A DNA stretch of 64,000 bases from NCBI RefSeq assembly GCF_019931755.1, contig NZ_CP082918.1, forward strand, positions 352,001-416,000, read 5' to 3'. This stretch comes from Sutcliffiella horikoshii. Lineage in GTDB: Bacteria; Bacillota; Bacilli; Bacillales; Bacillaceae_I. This document shows positions 38,353 to 47,618 of the stretch, piece by piece. The notes below the pieces were generated by a model, which was given only the letters and a program-made list of their open reading frames with translations, was not told where the DNA came from and ran no database searches. The position numbers were made by a program, and so were the translations under genes. Numbering within the stretch: position 1 is the stretch's first letter; the number at the start of each line of letters is the position of its first letter.

Positions 38353-38378
38353 GACGCTGTGAGTTTACAAACCGTTCA
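38353..38378 (-). promoter_or_regulatory. Sigma-Y type promoter of the sigY operon
   Basis: On the minus strand TGAACG (38378-38373), a 16-base spacer and CGTC (38356-38353). These are the -35 and -10 elements reported for the autoregulated sigY promoter of B. subtilis. They lie about 45 bases upstream of the TTG start. Confidence 0.8.
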
Positions 38379-38454
38379 TTTTATTTTTAAATTTTTTGGA
38401 GGGGTATTCTGAGGGATCCCCAATTCACTTACTAAACTATCCTAAAAACCATAT

Positions 38455-38481
38455 AAAAAACCCCTTCGTTAATGAAGGGGG
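38455..38481 (-). terminator. Terminator-like hairpin downstream of the Hsp20 gene
   Basis: CCCCTTC / GAAGGGG with a six-base loop. On the minus strand it is followed by TTTTTTATATGG, fitting the end of the Hsp20 transcript. Confidence 0.75.
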
Positions 38482-38536
38482 AAGATTGAAAGTGTTTAAC
38501 TTATATAGTATTCGACGTCGAAGTGGAAATTCCTAG

Positions 38537-38551
38537 AGGGGTCTGACCCCT
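38537..38551 (+). repeat. Palindrome AGGGGTCTGACCCCT
   Basis: A near-perfect palindrome. The same core GGGTCTGACCC occurs at 40564 and 57210. Here and at 57206 a TTCGACGT lies about 25-30 bases upstream, which suggests remnants of one short repeated element. Confidence 0.6.
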
Positions 38552-38563
38552 TATCGTTTTTTT

Positions 38564-39013
38564 TTACCCATTCTCCTTATTCCCGCCGCCCCTGACGTAG
38601 ATTTGGCGTTTGGTGTCGCTTATGATGTGGCGGTGGAGTTGGATGAGGAGGAGGCCGTTTTCGTAGGTGGCGTCTACTTTGTCGTCGCGGACTGGGAATG
38701 GGAGTTCGAAGGTGCGTTGGAATTCGCCTTGCGCGATTCCTTCTTCGAGGAGTTCGTAGCCTTGGATGTTGAGATTGATTTGGCCTTTCACTTCAAGCTG
38801 TTGCGGGCGGACAAACAGTTGTACTTGTTCTGGATTCACAAGGCCTGGCAGGCACATAACACAGAGCAGTTCGTTCTCTTTTTTATAGAGATTGGTCTGG
38901 GTCTGCATGTTTTCAAAGTATGGCTCAAATCCGTTCCAAAACTCATCTCCGAAGAACTGATCCCACTGTTTGCGCCAATCTCCCATGTTTCTGAATTGAT
39001 TGAAGGGCATCAT
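38564..39013 (-). CDS. Hsp20/alpha-crystallin family small heat-shock protein
   Basis: A 149-residue protein. The N-terminal arm is aromatic-rich (WRKQWDQFFGDEFWNGFEPYF), and the alpha-crystallin domain runs from about 45 to 140 with ENGLLLIQLHR as the conserved beta-9 strand (usual A-x-x-x-n-GvL motif). It is related in size to CotP-like spore coat Hsp20 proteins of Bacillus, but I cannot tell a coat protein from a cytosolic chaperone. It stands alone; the ribosome site is AGGAAAGGAAG. Confidence 0.85.
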   Translation of the reverse strand: MMPFNQFRNMGDWRKQWDQFFGDEFWNGFEPYFENMQTQTNLYKKENELLCVMCLPGLVNPEQVQLFVRPQQLEVKGQINLNIQGYELLEEGIAQGEFQRTFELPFPVRDDKVDATYENGLLLIQLHRHIISDTKRQIYVRGGGNKENG

Positions 39014-39199
39014 CGGCCATCACGCTTCCTTTCCTGTTTGCATTCTCTTTGCCATTAGATTATGCAGAGATGGGCGGGTAAGTGCCTATGAAAGTACTTA
39101 TAAGTCACCTGTTCCTAAGCTAAAATATTCTTTTGTCGATTTTCTCTTAGACACATTTAAGGAAAATCATGGTATATTTTAAAATGGAGGTGTTTGAAC

Positions 39200-39262
39200 A
39201 TGTCAAAAAACTATACATGGGCTTTAAACAAAACACAGAGGGAACAACGAATTAGCAAGTAA
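39200..39262 (+). CDS. Possible 20-residue leader peptide before the MFS gene
   Basis: ATG at 39200 follows GGAGGTG with good spacing. The frame reads MSKNYTWALNKTQREQRISK and stops at 39262, 49 bases before the MFS start. The stop region is inside a 13-bp hairpin (39255-39267 with 39283-39295). A well-initiated short frame with a hairpin over its end is the layout of translation-dependent attenuators of antibiotic-export genes. It could also be an ordinary small protein. Confidence 0.5.
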   Translation: MSKNYTWALNKTQREQRISK

Positions 39263-39295
39263 CGACAGGCGTAAATAAACCGTGTTGTTGCTTGC
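39255..39295 (+). promoter_or_regulatory. Hairpin between leader peptide and MFS gene
   Basis: GCAAGTAACGACA (39255-39267) pairs with TGTTGTTGCTTGC (39283-39295) with two G-U pairs. It covers the last codons and stop of the short leader frame. The MFS ribosome site lies just beyond it. There is no T run, so translational rather than transcriptional control would be expected. Confidence 0.5.
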
Positions 39296-39311
39296 TGGAA
39301 AGTAGGTAACA

Positions 39312-40559
39312 ATGGATAAACTGGAAACAAAGCATGTGTATTACACAATGCATATTATTATTTCGCTTGCGAGCTCTATCATGTTTACGCCGTATGCGAT
39401 CTATTATATTGAAGAATTAGGATTGAATCCTTTACAGCTAATCTTGATTGGAACAGCCATTGAATTGACTGTTATTGTTTTTGAAAGTATCACGGGGGTT
39501 GTTGCGGATACGTATAGCAGGAGGCTGTCTATTATCATTGCAACATTCATTTTAGGTGCTGCCTTTATTTTTGAAGGAAGTATCCCTTATCTCAGCCATA
39601 GTACATTGGCAGTCGGAGTCCTGTCCGCTTTCGTCTTATTGCTATTTGCAGAGTTTATACGGGGAATCGGTGAAACATTTTTGAGTGGTGCAGATCAGGC
39701 CTGGCTCACTGACGAAGTGGGGGAAGAGGCGGTTGCGAAAATATTTGTCCGCACGAACCAGCTCCGGTTAATTGCGAGCCTTGTTGGAATCATCATCAGT
39801 GTGGCACTTGCAAGCCTTGCACTGAATCTTCCTTATCTGGTAGGAGGGGTGCTTTACATTTTGCTTGGAATTTTCTTATGTCTTTATATGAAGGAAAAGA
39901 ATTTCGAGAGAGTGGAAGCTGCAAATGAAAAGCCATGGAAGGCGATGTCATCGACTTTTCTTTCAGGAGTTACCTTTATTAAAAACAAGCCGGTACTTGT
40001 CATGCTGTTAGTGGTGACGGTATTTATCGGTGCAACTTCGGAGGGCTTTGACAGGCTTTGGGAAGCGCATTTGTTGGAGGCATTCACATTTCCAAGCATT
40101 GGGTCGCTTGATGCAGTTGTTTGGTTTGGTGTGATTCAGTTTGTAGGGACATTGATCAGCATCGGCGCGATGGAATGGTACCAACGAAAATTTGATGTGA
40201 ATCAGCCAAAGGTGATTAGATACAGCTTGTTTTATTTTACGATGGGGCAGGTTATCTTCCTGGTTCTTTTCGCGGTAACACCATCCTTCTACTTGGCCAT
40301 TGGCTGCTTCTGGGTGCTAGGCATTATCGGCTCTATCACCGCGCCAATGTATCAAGCATGGCTGAATCAGCAGCTAGAAAGTAAATCCCGTGCCACGGTC
40401 CTCTCCATCATGGGCCAGGGAAACGCAGTCGGCCAAGGACTGGGAGGACCGTTTGTAGGCATCATCGCCACCAGATACTACATTCGCACCGCGCTAGTCC
40501 TGGGTGCCATGCTACTGCTGCCGGCAGTTGTTTTATATGGTAAAGTGATGAAGAGATAA
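39312..40559 (+). CDS. MFS transporter, probable drug exporter
   Basis: A 415-residue major-facilitator protein with 12 predicted helices. The loop 2-3 motif is ITGVVADTYSRR (variant of GxLaDrxgrk). RGIGETFLSGADQAWLTDEV follows helix 4, a feature seen in a group of MFS proteins that includes tetracycline and macrolide exporters of Gram-positives. It is monocistronic, possibly controlled by the short leader frame at 39200. Substrate is not readable from sequence. Confidence 0.88.
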   Translation: MDKLETKHVYYTMHIIISLASSIMFTPYAIYYIEELGLNPLQLILIGTAIELTVIVFESITGVVADTYSRRLSIIIATFILGAAFIFEGSIPYLSHSTLAVGVLSAFVLLLFAEFIRGIGETFLSGADQAWLTDEVGEEAVAKIFVRTNQLRLIASLVGIIISVALASLALNLPYLVGGVLYILLGIFLCLYMKEKNFERVEAANEKPWKAMSSTFLSGVTFIKNKPVLVMLLVVTVFIGATSEGFDRLWEAHLLEAFTFPSIGSLDAVVWFGVIQFVGTLISIGAMEWYQRKFDVNQPKVIRYSLFYFTMGQVIFLVLFAVTPSFYLAIGCFWVLGIIGSITAPMYQAWLNQQLESKSRATVLSIMGQGNAVGQGLGGPFVGIIATRYYIRTALVLGAMLLLPAVVLYGKVMKR

Positions 40560-40593
40560 AGAAGGGTCTGACCCTCACTCCGTTAAAGCACTA

Positions 40594-40625
40594 AAAACCC
40601 CGCCTCAAAAAGGCGGGGTTTTTGC
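40594..40625. terminator. Bidirectional terminator between MFS and BCCT genes
   Basis: The 12-bp stem AAAACCCCGCCT / AGGCGGGGTTTT (40594-40605 with 40611-40622) has a five-base loop and serves both convergent genes. A GGGTCTGACCC palindrome (40563-40575) lies between it and the MFS stop. Confidence 0.92.
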
Positions 40626-40643
40626 TTTTGCTTATTTTGTTGC

Positions 40644-42182
40644 TTAGTCTTTTTTCTCCACATTCACCGGTTTGGTTACATTGGTGAATTTTTCGCTTTT
40701 GAATGATTTCATGAGCGAGAAGACCATGAGAATCATGATGATGGCGAATGGGAAGGCGGCGATGATGGAAGCAGTTTGAAGTGCTTCAAGTCCGCCTGTC
40801 CAAAGCAGGATCGCTGCTGCCGCCGATTGGATAAGCCCCCATACAAATTTGATGGAGTTTGGCGGGTGTAAGCTGCCGTTGGTTGTTTGCATGCCAAGTA
40901 CAAAGGTTGCTGAATCTGCTGAAGTGATGAAGAAGGTGCAAATCAGGAAAATGGCAAGCCCTGACATTATCATGCCAAGCGGGTAGTTTTGTAAGACTGA
41001 AAACAGTGCTACTTCCATGCCAGACTCGTTAATAACACTATATACCGGAACTCCTTCAAAATACTCGAGGAATATCGCAGATCCGCCGAATACAGAGAAC
41101 CATAAACCTCCGAAAATTGTTGGAACCAATAATACTCCAAGCAAGAATTCGCGGATTGTCCGACCCTTAGAAATGCGGGCAATGAAAGTACCTACAAATG
41201 GTGCCCAGGCAATCCACCAAGCCCAGTAGAAAATCGTCCAATCTTGAACCCAAGAATTATCCGCATCAAACGGGAACAGACGGAAACTCATGGATGGAAG
41301 GTTTTGAACATAGCTACCAATCGTTGTGGTAAACAGATCCATTATGAAATTGGTTGGTCCTGCAAACAGCAAGAACACCATTAAAGAGATCGCGAGCACG
41401 ACATTCAGGTTGCTCAAATATTTAATCCCTTTATTCAACCCAGTCTGTGCAGAAAGCATAAACAACACCGTCACAACCAAGATAACTAATAATTGAGTGG
41501 TAATGTTGTTTGTAATAGCCGGTGTAACGCTCGAAAGTCCACCGCTGATTTGGATTGCCCCTAACCCAAGGGAAGTGGCAACTCCAAAAATTGTCGCGAA
41601 AACCGCGATAAAGTTGATGAAAGTCCCTAGATGTCCATCAACTCGGTCTCCTAAAATTGGTCGTAAGATGGAGCTGATGACCCCTGGTGAACCTTTTCTA
41701 AACTGGAAATACGCTAATGCAAGCGCGATGACAGAATAGATGGCCCAAGGGTGCAGTCCCCAATGGAAAAATGAATAGCGCATTGCTACCCTGGCCGCTT
41801 CAGCCGTTTCCCCTTCTCCGGTAGGCGGGGCGAAAAAATGATACATCGGCTCTGAAGCACCCCAAAATACTAATCCGATACCCATCCCGGCACTAAATAA
41901 CATCGCAAACCAGGTGATGTAATTGTATTCCGGTTCGTCCGTGTCTTTTCCAAGTTTGATACGGCCGAATTTAGTGAATATAAGAATAATGCTAAATAAC
42001 AAAAATCCTGTTGCAGTTAAAAGGTAAAACCAGCCGAACTTATCAACAATAAAGCCTTGAACTGCTTCTGTTACAGGCTTTAGAGCGGCGTCTCCCAACA
42101 TGCTAGCAGGAATCACGCCCCAGACGATGAATAAGACAGCAACTATAATAGAAACAATAAATACAGGGGTTGTTTTTTTCAT
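40644..42182 (-). CDS. BCCT-family glycine betaine/choline transporter (OpuD-like)
   Basis: A 512-residue transporter with 12 membrane helices. BCCT signatures are present: WFAMLFSAGMGIGLVFWGASEP (written here only to show the MGIGLVFWG glycine stretch) and the Trp-rich helix DWTIFYWAWWIAWAPFVGTF, which forms the betaine cage. Length and sequence are closest to B. subtilis OpuD, the sodium-coupled betaine importer for osmoprotection. It is monocistronic. Whether it prefers betaine, choline or ectoine cannot be told from sequence. Confidence 0.9.
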   Translation of the reverse strand: MKKTTPVFIVSIIVAVLFIVWGVIPASMLGDAALKPVTEAVQGFIVDKFGWFYLLTATGFLLFSIILIFTKFGRIKLGKDTDEPEYNYITWFAMLFSAGMGIGLVFWGASEPMYHFFAPPTGEGETAEAARVAMRYSFFHWGLHPWAIYSVIALALAYFQFRKGSPGVISSILRPILGDRVDGHLGTFINFIAVFATIFGVATSLGLGAIQISGGLSSVTPAITNNITTQLLVILVVTVLFMLSAQTGLNKGIKYLSNLNVVLAISLMVFLLFAGPTNFIMDLFTTTIGSYVQNLPSMSFRLFPFDADNSWVQDWTIFYWAWWIAWAPFVGTFIARISKGRTIREFLLGVLLVPTIFGGLWFSVFGGSAIFLEYFEGVPVYSVINESGMEVALFSVLQNYPLGMIMSGLAIFLICTFFITSADSATFVLGMQTTNGSLHPPNSIKFVWGLIQSAAAAILLWTGGLEALQTASIIAAFPFAIIMILMVFSLMKSFKSEKFTNVTKPVNVEKKD

Positions 42183-42371
42183 GATTTTTTCACTCCTTTA
42201 ATGATTTCCCATCACTTCTTTCATAGGTTAAGTATTTGTTACAAAAACGGCAGCTATACTATCCTAACACTTCTGGGACTTTAGTCCAATTAATTTACTT
42301 TAAGTGTTTACAGGTTATAGCAGGTTCCATTAGAATTAGTTACTAGATTTGTCATCTAGGAGGCAGGTATC

Positions 42372-42947
42372 TTGCTTGAAAATAGTTTTGTTATGGTAGC
42401 AATCATCATCATTATCAATATTGTTTACGTATCATTTTTTACAATAAGAATGATTTTGACCTTAAAGGGTCAGCGTTATTTGGCTGCGGGGATCAGTATG
42501 GTCGAAGTTGTCATCTATGTGGTTGGTCTTGGCCTTGTGTTAGACAACCTCAATGAAATCCAAAACTTAGCTGCTTATGCGCTGGGTTATGGTATTGGCG
42601 TCATCGTCGGAATGAAAATAGAAGAAAAGCTGGCACTAGGTTACACCACGGTAAATGTCATCACAAAGGAATATGATAAGGATTTGCCGAAACTTTTGCG
42701 TGAAAAAGGATACGGTGTGACCAACTGGCAGGCGAACGGCTTAGAAGGCGACCGAATGGCCATGCAAATTTTAACGCCTAGAAAATATGAAGTTAGCTTG
42801 TATCATGCCATTAAAGAGCATGACCCCAAGGCGTTCATCATCGCTTACGAACCAAAAACCATCCATGGCGGGTTCTGGGTCAAAGCTGTAAAGGAAAGGA
42901 AAATTAAAGAATGGGTAAGACGCCGCGAAAACGAAAATTCGAAGTAA
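42372..42947 (+). CDS. yebE: UPF0316/DUF2179 membrane protein
   Basis: A 191-residue protein. Three membrane helices (about 6-26, 38-58 and 62-82) are followed by a cytoplasmic DUF2179 domain (about 90-191, [24 protein letters not shown]). The start is TTG at 42372 after AGGAGG. In B. subtilis yebE lies between pbuG and purE, as here. DUF2179 domains bind nucleotides in some structures, but this protein's role is not established. Confidence 0.88.
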   Translation: MLENSFVMVAIIIIINIVYVSFFTIRMILTLKGQRYLAAGISMVEVVIYVVGLGLVLDNLNEIQNLAAYALGYGIGVIVGMKIEEKLALGYTTVNVITKEYDKDLPKLLREKGYGVTNWQANGLEGDRMAMQILTPRKYEVSLYHAIKEHDPKAFIIAYEPKTIHGGFWVKAVKERKIKEWVRRRENENSK

Positions 42948-43117
42948 TGGAAAACGAGACAATCAGTGATTGCCTTGACCGAATGGCAAAGGAAGGCTAC
43001 ATGCCCTCGCGCCGGATGGAAGAGCCGATTTTTCAGGAGACAGTAAAAAATGGACATAAAGAAGTACATCCAATTGGCAGAAAAATAGTATTTGAAGGCA
43101 AATTAATCGAAAAATAA
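42911..43117 (+). CDS. yebG: NETI-motif protein
   Basis: A 68-residue basic protein containing [21 protein letters not shown], the NETI motif that names the family. Its start is inside the yebE coding end (37-base overlap, another frame), so the two are translationally coupled. It corresponds to B. subtilis yebG, immediately upstream of the pur operon. Function is unknown. Confidence 0.88.
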   Translation: MGKTPRKRKFEVMENETISDCLDRMAKEGYMPSRRMEEPIFQETVKNGHKEVHPIGRKIVFEGKLIEK

Positions 43118-43127
43118 CACTAAAATA

Positions 43128-43161
43128 CGAACATTAATCGACAAAATAACTACATTGTTCA
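43128..43161 (+). promoter_or_regulatory. Paired PurR boxes of the pur operon
   Basis: CGAACATTA (43128-43136) and the inverse ATTGTTCA (43154-43161) are 17 bases apart, the arrangement of Bacillus PurBoxes. The second box deviates by one base from CGAACAAT-type sequences. They end ten bases before the -35. Confidence 0.8.
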
Positions 43162-43170
43162 TGATTTTCG

Positions 43171-43199
43171 TTGACATCGACGGAGATTGACGGTAAGAT
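43171..43199 (+). promoter_or_regulatory. Sigma-A promoter of the pur operon
   Basis: TTGACA (43171-43176), a 17-base spacer and TAAGAT (43194-43199). Confidence 0.88.
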
Positions 43200-43238
43200 A
43201 AACGTAGATGAAAACGAATTAAAAAACAAATAATGAAA

Positions 43239-43308
43239 CCTCATATAATTTTGGGAATATGGCCCATAAGTCTCTACCTGACCGCCGTAAATTGGTCGGA
43301 CTATGAGG
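43239..43308 (+). promoter_or_regulatory. Guanine riboswitch of the pur operon (aptamer)
   Basis: P1 is CCTCATA (43239-43245) with TATGAGG (43302-43308). GGGAATATGGCCC, GTCTCTACC and GGTCGGACTATG match the purine aptamer, and the discriminating base is C (guanine class). Confidence 0.95.
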
Positions 43309-43367
43309 GGAAGTTAACACTATCTATGTTTTTCATGGCGACTAAGTTTGTTTACCTATGCTAATGA

Positions 43368-43430
43368 AAGCCCAGATGGACCGCTTTCCCTCTAAACCAG
43401 GGACCAGTCCATACTGGGCTTTTCTGTTTT
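43368..43430 (+). terminator. Riboswitch terminator of the pur operon
   Basis: AAGCCCAG (43368-43375) with CTGGGCTT (43414-43421) and, inside, GGAC with GTCC, followed by TTTTCTGTTTT. It forms when guanine stabilises the aptamer. Confidence 0.9.
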
Positions 43431-43439
43431 AAAAATATA

Positions 43440-43572
43440 CCCTGTTGACTGGAGTGCAAGGTGTGAGACTCCTGAGGGAGATAGCGGTAGGTTGAGACCC
43501 CGCAGGCGAAAGCCCAGGAGGCTCAAGCACCGCCCCTAGGAAAGCGAATACCTGGAACGGAAGGAAACAGGG
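43440..43572 (+). repeat. Palindromic leader element, copy 2, before purE
   Basis: A 133-bp short-form copy with outer arms CCCTGTT / AACAGGG, inner pairs GGAGT / ACTCC, GGTGT / ATACC (G-U) and GCGGT-N3-TTGAG / CTCAA-N2-ACCGC. It ends 43 bases before the purE ATG and is transcribed as part of the leader after the terminator. Confidence 0.93.
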
Positions 43573-43615
43573 AGTTAACCAAATAACCTACCATTACAAA
43601 AAGGGAGGCAACAAA

Positions 43616-44104
43616 ATGAACGCTTTAGTTGGAGTGATCATGGGAAGTACTTCCGATTGGGAAACAATGAAACACGCATGTGACATGCTTGACGAACTAC
43701 ATATACCATACGAAAAGAAGGTCGTATCCGCACACCGCACACCAGACCTCATGTTCACCTACGCAGAACAAGCAAGAGAACGAGGCCTAAAAGTCATCAT
43801 CGCCGGAGCAGGAGGAGCAGCCCACCTGCCTGGAATGGTAGCAGCCAAAACCACGCTTCCAGTAATCGGCGTACCGGTTCAATCTAAAGCGCTGAACGGA
43901 CTTGACTCACTGCTATCCATCGTCCAAATGCCAGGCGGAGTACCAGTCGCAACGGTCGCCATCGGAAAAGCGGGAGCGACAAACGCAGGACTCCTTGCAG
44001 CGCAAATGATTGGCGCTTATGACAGCAACACAGCAGAACGCCTGCAAGCACGACGAGAAAAGACAGAACAACAAGTGATAGAAAGTAGTGATCAGCTTGT
44101 TTAA
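43616..44104 (+). CDS. purE: N5-carboxyaminoimidazole ribonucleotide mutase
   Basis: A 162-residue class I PurE. It starts [14 protein letters not shown] and has the active-site segment SAHRTPD and the GGAAHLPGM loop. It converts N5-CAIR made by PurK into CAIR. First gene of a complete pur operon; the ribosome site is AGGGAGG. purK starts inside its end (17-base overlap), so the pair is coupled. Confidence 0.97.
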   Translation: MNALVGVIMGSTSDWETMKHACDMLDELHIPYEKKVVSAHRTPDLMFTYAEQARERGLKVIIAGAGGAAHLPGMVAAKTTLPVIGVPVQSKALNGLDSLLSIVQMPGGVPVATVAIGKAGATNAGLLAAQMIGAYDSNTAERLQARREKTEQQVIESSDQLV

Positions 44105-45242
44105 ACATATCGTACCACCAGCAACCATCGGGATCATTGGCGGCGGACAACTAGGTCGGATGATGGCCCTATCAGCAAAGGCAATGGGATTTAAAATCGC
44201 TGTGCTTGACCCAACACCGGATTCACCATGCGGACAGGTCGCAGACATCGAAATTACCGCGGCATTTAACGACATGGAAGCCATCAAAAAGCTTGCTTCA
44301 TTATCAGATGTCGTCACCTATGAATTTGAAAACATCGATTACGAAGCACTGACTTGGCTGGAAGAGAACGCCTACTTGCCACAGGGTAGTGAAGTGTTAA
44401 AAGTAACCCAGCATCGCGCTACCGAAAAAATGGCGATTGAAGCTGCAGGTCTTCAGGTTGCACCTTTTATGGAGGTAACGACGCAGGAAGAGCTTAACGA
44501 AGCCATTCAGAAAATCGGCTATCCAAGTGTCCTGAAAACAAGCCGCTTCGGCTATGACGGCAAAGGCCAGGTAGTTTTAAAACACGACACTGCACTTGAA
44601 CAGGCTGTAAAACTTCTGCAACACGGCGAGTGCGTCCTTGAAAAATGGATACCTTTCGTAAAAGAAATATCCGTTGTGGTCGCACGAAGCACAAATGGTG
44701 AAATCAAGGCATTCCCAGTCGGAGAAAACGAACATCGGGAAAATATTTTATATAAAACAATCGCACCGGCAAGGGTCGATCAGATCCTAGAGATGAACGC
44801 GATTCAAAGTGCGATGACGTTGGCAAGGCACTTTAACCTTATCGGGACACTTGCAGTTGAAATGTTCGTCTTAGAAGACGGGACCTTCTATATAAATGAA
44901 TTGGCGCCAAGGCCGCACAATTCCGGACACTATACGATGGATGCATGTGAGACATCACAGTTTGAGCAGCACATCAGAGCGGTGACAGGGATGCCCCTTG
45001 GAAAAACAACCTTATGGAAGCCTGCGGTAATGGTTAATCTATTAGGGGAGCATGTGGATGCGGCGATTGAGCACATTCCTCATTATGAAAATGCAAAGCT
45101 TCATTTATACGGCAAGGCTGAGAAAAAAGAGAAACGAAAAATGGGACATATCAACATTTTAGCTGATACAATAGAACAGGCTTTGGAGCAAGAGGCTTCC
45201 TGGCAGATATGGAACACAGTTGAACGGAGGATTTTAACATGA
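44088..45242 (+). CDS. purK: N5-carboxyaminoimidazole ribonucleotide synthase
   Basis: A 384-residue ATP-grasp enzyme that carboxylates AIR with bicarbonate and ATP. The N-terminus [20 protein letters not shown] is the nucleotide-binding start; the ATP-grasp core has [14 protein letters not shown] and [14 protein letters not shown]. The start is GTG at 44088, inside purE. Its stop overlaps the purB start (ATGA). Confidence 0.96.
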   Translation: MISLFKHIVPPATIGIIGGGQLGRMMALSAKAMGFKIAVLDPTPDSPCGQVADIEITAAFNDMEAIKKLASLSDVVTYEFENIDYEALTWLEENAYLPQGSEVLKVTQHRATEKMAIEAAGLQVAPFMEVTTQEELNEAIQKIGYPSVLKTSRFGYDGKGQVVLKHDTALEQAVKLLQHGECVLEKWIPFVKEISVVVARSTNGEIKAFPVGENEHRENILYKTIAPARVDQILEMNAIQSAMTLARHFNLIGTLAVEMFVLEDGTFYINELAPRPHNSGHYTMDACETSQFEQHIRAVTGMPLGKTTLWKPAVMVNLLGEHVDAAIEHIPHYENAKLHLYGKAEKKEKRKMGHINILADTIEQALEQEASWQIWNTVERRILT

Positions 45243-46531
45243 TTGAACGTTATACAAGACCCGAGATGGGCGCAATTTGGACAGAAGAGAACCGTTTTCA
45301 GGCTTGGCTTGAAGTGGAAATCTTAGCATGTGAAGCATGGGCAGAGCTTGGGGATATCCCGAAAGAAGACGTAAAGGTGCTTCGTGAAAAAGCATCATTC
45401 GATATCGAGCGCATCAAAGAAATCGAAGCGGAAACCCGTCATGACGTGGTTGCTTTTACAAGAGCAGTATCTGAAACATTGGGCGATGAGAAAAAGTGGG
45501 TGCATTACGGATTAACTTCCACAGATGTAGTCGACACGGCGTTATCTTACCAGCTGAAGCAGGCTAACGAGATCTTACTTGCTGACATCGAACGCTTCGT
45601 CACTATTTTAAAAGAAAAAGCGCAAGACCATAAATACACGGTAATGATGGGACGTACGCACGGAGTACATGCGGAGCCGACAACATTCGGTTTAAAGCTT
45701 GCTCTATGGTACGAAGAAATGAAGCGCAACCTGGAGCGTTTCAAACAAGCGGCAGAAGGCATCGAGTTCGGAAAAATTTCCGGTGCGGTTGGTACATATG
45801 CCAACATCAACCCGTTTGTTGAAGAGTATGTGTGTGAAAAGCTTGGCCTACAGCGTGCGCCAATCTCTACACAAACTTTACAGCGTGACCGTCATGCTCA
45901 CTACTTAAGCACACTGGCGTTGATCGCAACTTCTATCGAAAAATTCGCAGTGGAAGTACGCGGACTGCAAAAGAGTGAAACACGCGAAGTAGAAGAGTTC
46001 TTTGCAAAAGGCCAAAAAGGATCTTCTGCAATGCCGCATAAACGTAACCCGATCGGTTCGGAGAATATGACAGGCCTTGCGCGTGTAATTCGCGGGTACA
46101 TGATGACAGCTTACGAAAATGTGCCACTATGGCATGAGCGCGATATCTCGCATTCTTCTGCTGAGCGCATCATTTTACCGGACAGCACGATTGCATTGAA
46201 CTACATGTTGAATCGTTTTGGCAATATCATCAAAAACTTGACGGTGTTCCCGGAAAACATGAAGCGCAACATGGACCGCACATTGGGTCTTATCTACTCC
46301 CAACGCGTGTTGCTTGCGTTGATTGACACTGGCATGTCCCGTGAGGAAGCATATGATACGGTTCAGCCAAAAGCGATGGAAGCTTGGGAGAAGCAAGTAC
46401 ATTTCCGTGAGCTAGTGGAGGGCGAAGAGAAAATTACTTCCCGCCTAACTCCGGCACAAATTGAGGACTGCTTCGACTACAACTATCACCTGCAGCATGT
46501 TGATACGATTTTTGACCGACTAGGGCTTTAA
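45239..46531 (+). CDS. purB: Adenylosuccinate lyase
   Basis: A 430-residue fumarase/aspartase-superfamily enzyme that cleaves SAICAR and adenylosuccinate, so it serves both IMP and AMP synthesis. The signature loop is [15 protein letters not shown] with the catalytic Ser, and [14 protein letters not shown] holds the catalytic His. It overlaps purK by four bases. A 361-base gap with two palindromic leader elements follows before purC. Confidence 0.97.
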   Translation: MIERYTRPEMGAIWTEENRFQAWLEVEILACEAWAELGDIPKEDVKVLREKASFDIERIKEIEAETRHDVVAFTRAVSETLGDEKKWVHYGLTSTDVVDTALSYQLKQANEILLADIERFVTILKEKAQDHKYTVMMGRTHGVHAEPTTFGLKLALWYEEMKRNLERFKQAAEGIEFGKISGAVGTYANINPFVEEYVCEKLGLQRAPISTQTLQRDRHAHYLSTLALIATSIEKFAVEVRGLQKSETREVEEFFAKGQKGSSAMPHKRNPIGSENMTGLARVIRGYMMTAYENVPLWHERDISHSSAERIILPDSTIALNYMLNRFGNIIKNLTVFPENMKRNMDRTLGLIYSQRVLLALIDTGMSREEAYDTVQPKAMEAWEKQVHFRELVEGEEKITSRLTPAQIEDCFDYNYHLQHVDTIFDRLGL

Positions 46532-46546
46532 AATTGGTGGAGCACC

Positions 46547-46672
46547 GCTGTTGCTTTCCGCACTGGGCTTCGCTTTCCTAGGGACGGTGCTTGAGCCTCC
46601 TCACTTCGTTGCGGGGTCTCAAGCTACCGTTATCCCCCTCAGGAGTCTTCGCCCTGTGCTCCAAGCAACAGC
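46547..46672 (-). repeat. Palindromic leader element, copy 3 (inverted), between purB and purC
   Basis: A 126-bp short-form copy in the opposite orientation to the others. Outer arms are GCTGTTGCTT / AAGCAACAGC, a perfect 10-bp pair. Read on the minus strand it has GGAGC near the arm, GGGC / GCCC as the second helix and TTGAG / CTCAA as the third. Confidence 0.93.
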
Positions 46673-46719
46673 TAGGTTGTTTCGTCATAACAGCAGTCTA
46701 ATTGCATAAGATGTTTTGC

Positions 46720-46848
46720 CCTGTTCATTGGAGTGGAAGGCACGAGACTCCTGCGGGAGGAAGGGACAGGGGAGACCCCACAGGCGAAGCCGAGGAGGCT
46801 CCCGGACCGCCCGCGGAAAGCGAGTGCCTGCAACGGAAATGAACAGGG
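46720..46848 (+). repeat. Palindromic leader element, copy 4, before purC
   Basis: A 129-bp copy with perfect 11-bp outer arms CCCTGTTCATT / AATGAACAGGG. The second helix is GGCAC / GTGCC and the third GGGAG / CTCCC, so its arms differ from the other copies yet still pair. It ends 44 bases before the purC ATG. Confidence 0.94.
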
Positions 46849-46892
46849 AGTTTAACAGAAACACAATTCTCTTCTCTTTAGGAGGCAAACCC

Positions 46893-47618
46893 ATGACTTT
46901 GCAAAAGCAGGAACTATTATACGAAGGCAAAGCAAAATTGGTCTACTCAACAACCGACGAAAACATCGTCTGGATTCAATATAAAAACTCCGCCACCGCC
47001 TTCAACGGCGAAAAAAAAGCCGACATCACAGGCAAAGGCCGATTGAATAACGAGATTACGAGCTTACTATTTTCCATGCTCACTGAAGCTGGCATCGAAA
47101 ACCACTTCATCGAGCGCAAGTCTGAAACAGAACAGCTTGTGAAAAAAGTCAGCATCATTCCACTGGAAGTCGTGGTCCGCAACATCACCGCTGGCAGCAT
47201 GGCAAAACGCCTTGGAATCGAAGAAGGCATCACGCTCGAGCAACCGATCGTCGAGTTCTACTATAAAGATGACTCACTGGGTGATCCGCTCATTACAGAA
47301 GATCATGTTCAACTTTTGAAGCTTGCAACACCTGCAGAAGTGGACATACTGAAGCATGTAGCGCGCAAAGTCAACGCTGTATTATCGGAATTTTTCGGAA
47401 ATAAGAATTTGAGATTAGTAGATTTCAAGCTTGAATTTGGCAAAACAGAGGATGGCAGAATTATTTTAGCTGATGAGGTATCACCGGACACTTGCCGCTT
47501 TTGGGATAAGGATACAAATGAAAAGTTAGATAAAGATGTCTTCCGCAGAAACCTGGGAAGCCTGACAGATGCATATGAAAAAATACTGGCACGTATTGGA
47601 GGAGAGCAGCATGTATAA
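46893..47618 (+). CDS. purC: Phosphoribosylaminoimidazole-succinocarboxamide synthase (SAICAR synthetase)
   Basis: A 241-residue enzyme joining aspartate to CAIR. It begins QELLYEGKAKLVY and has EVVVRNITAGS, LADEVSPDTCRFWD and the KRLG motif. The start at 46893 follows AGGAGG; an upstream extension of the frame reads through the palindromic element and is not real. Its end overlaps purS by eight bases. Confidence 0.97.
   Translation: MTLQKQELLYEGKAKLVYSTTDENIVWIQYKNSATAFNGEKKADITGKGRLNNEITSLLFSMLTEAGIENHFIERKSETEQLVKKVSIIPLEVVVRNITAGSMAKRLGIEEGITLEQPIVEFYYKDDSLGDPLITEDHVQLLKLATPAEVDILKHVARKVNAVLSEFFGNKNLRLVDFKLEFGKTEDGRIILADEVSPDTCRFWDKDTNEKLDKDVFRRNLGSLTDAYEKILARIGGEQHV

Noticed and set aside
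46716..46892. N-terminal extension of PurC
   Set aside because: The upstream frame is the palindromic element read as protein. AGGAGG before 46893 and the family N-terminus set the real start.
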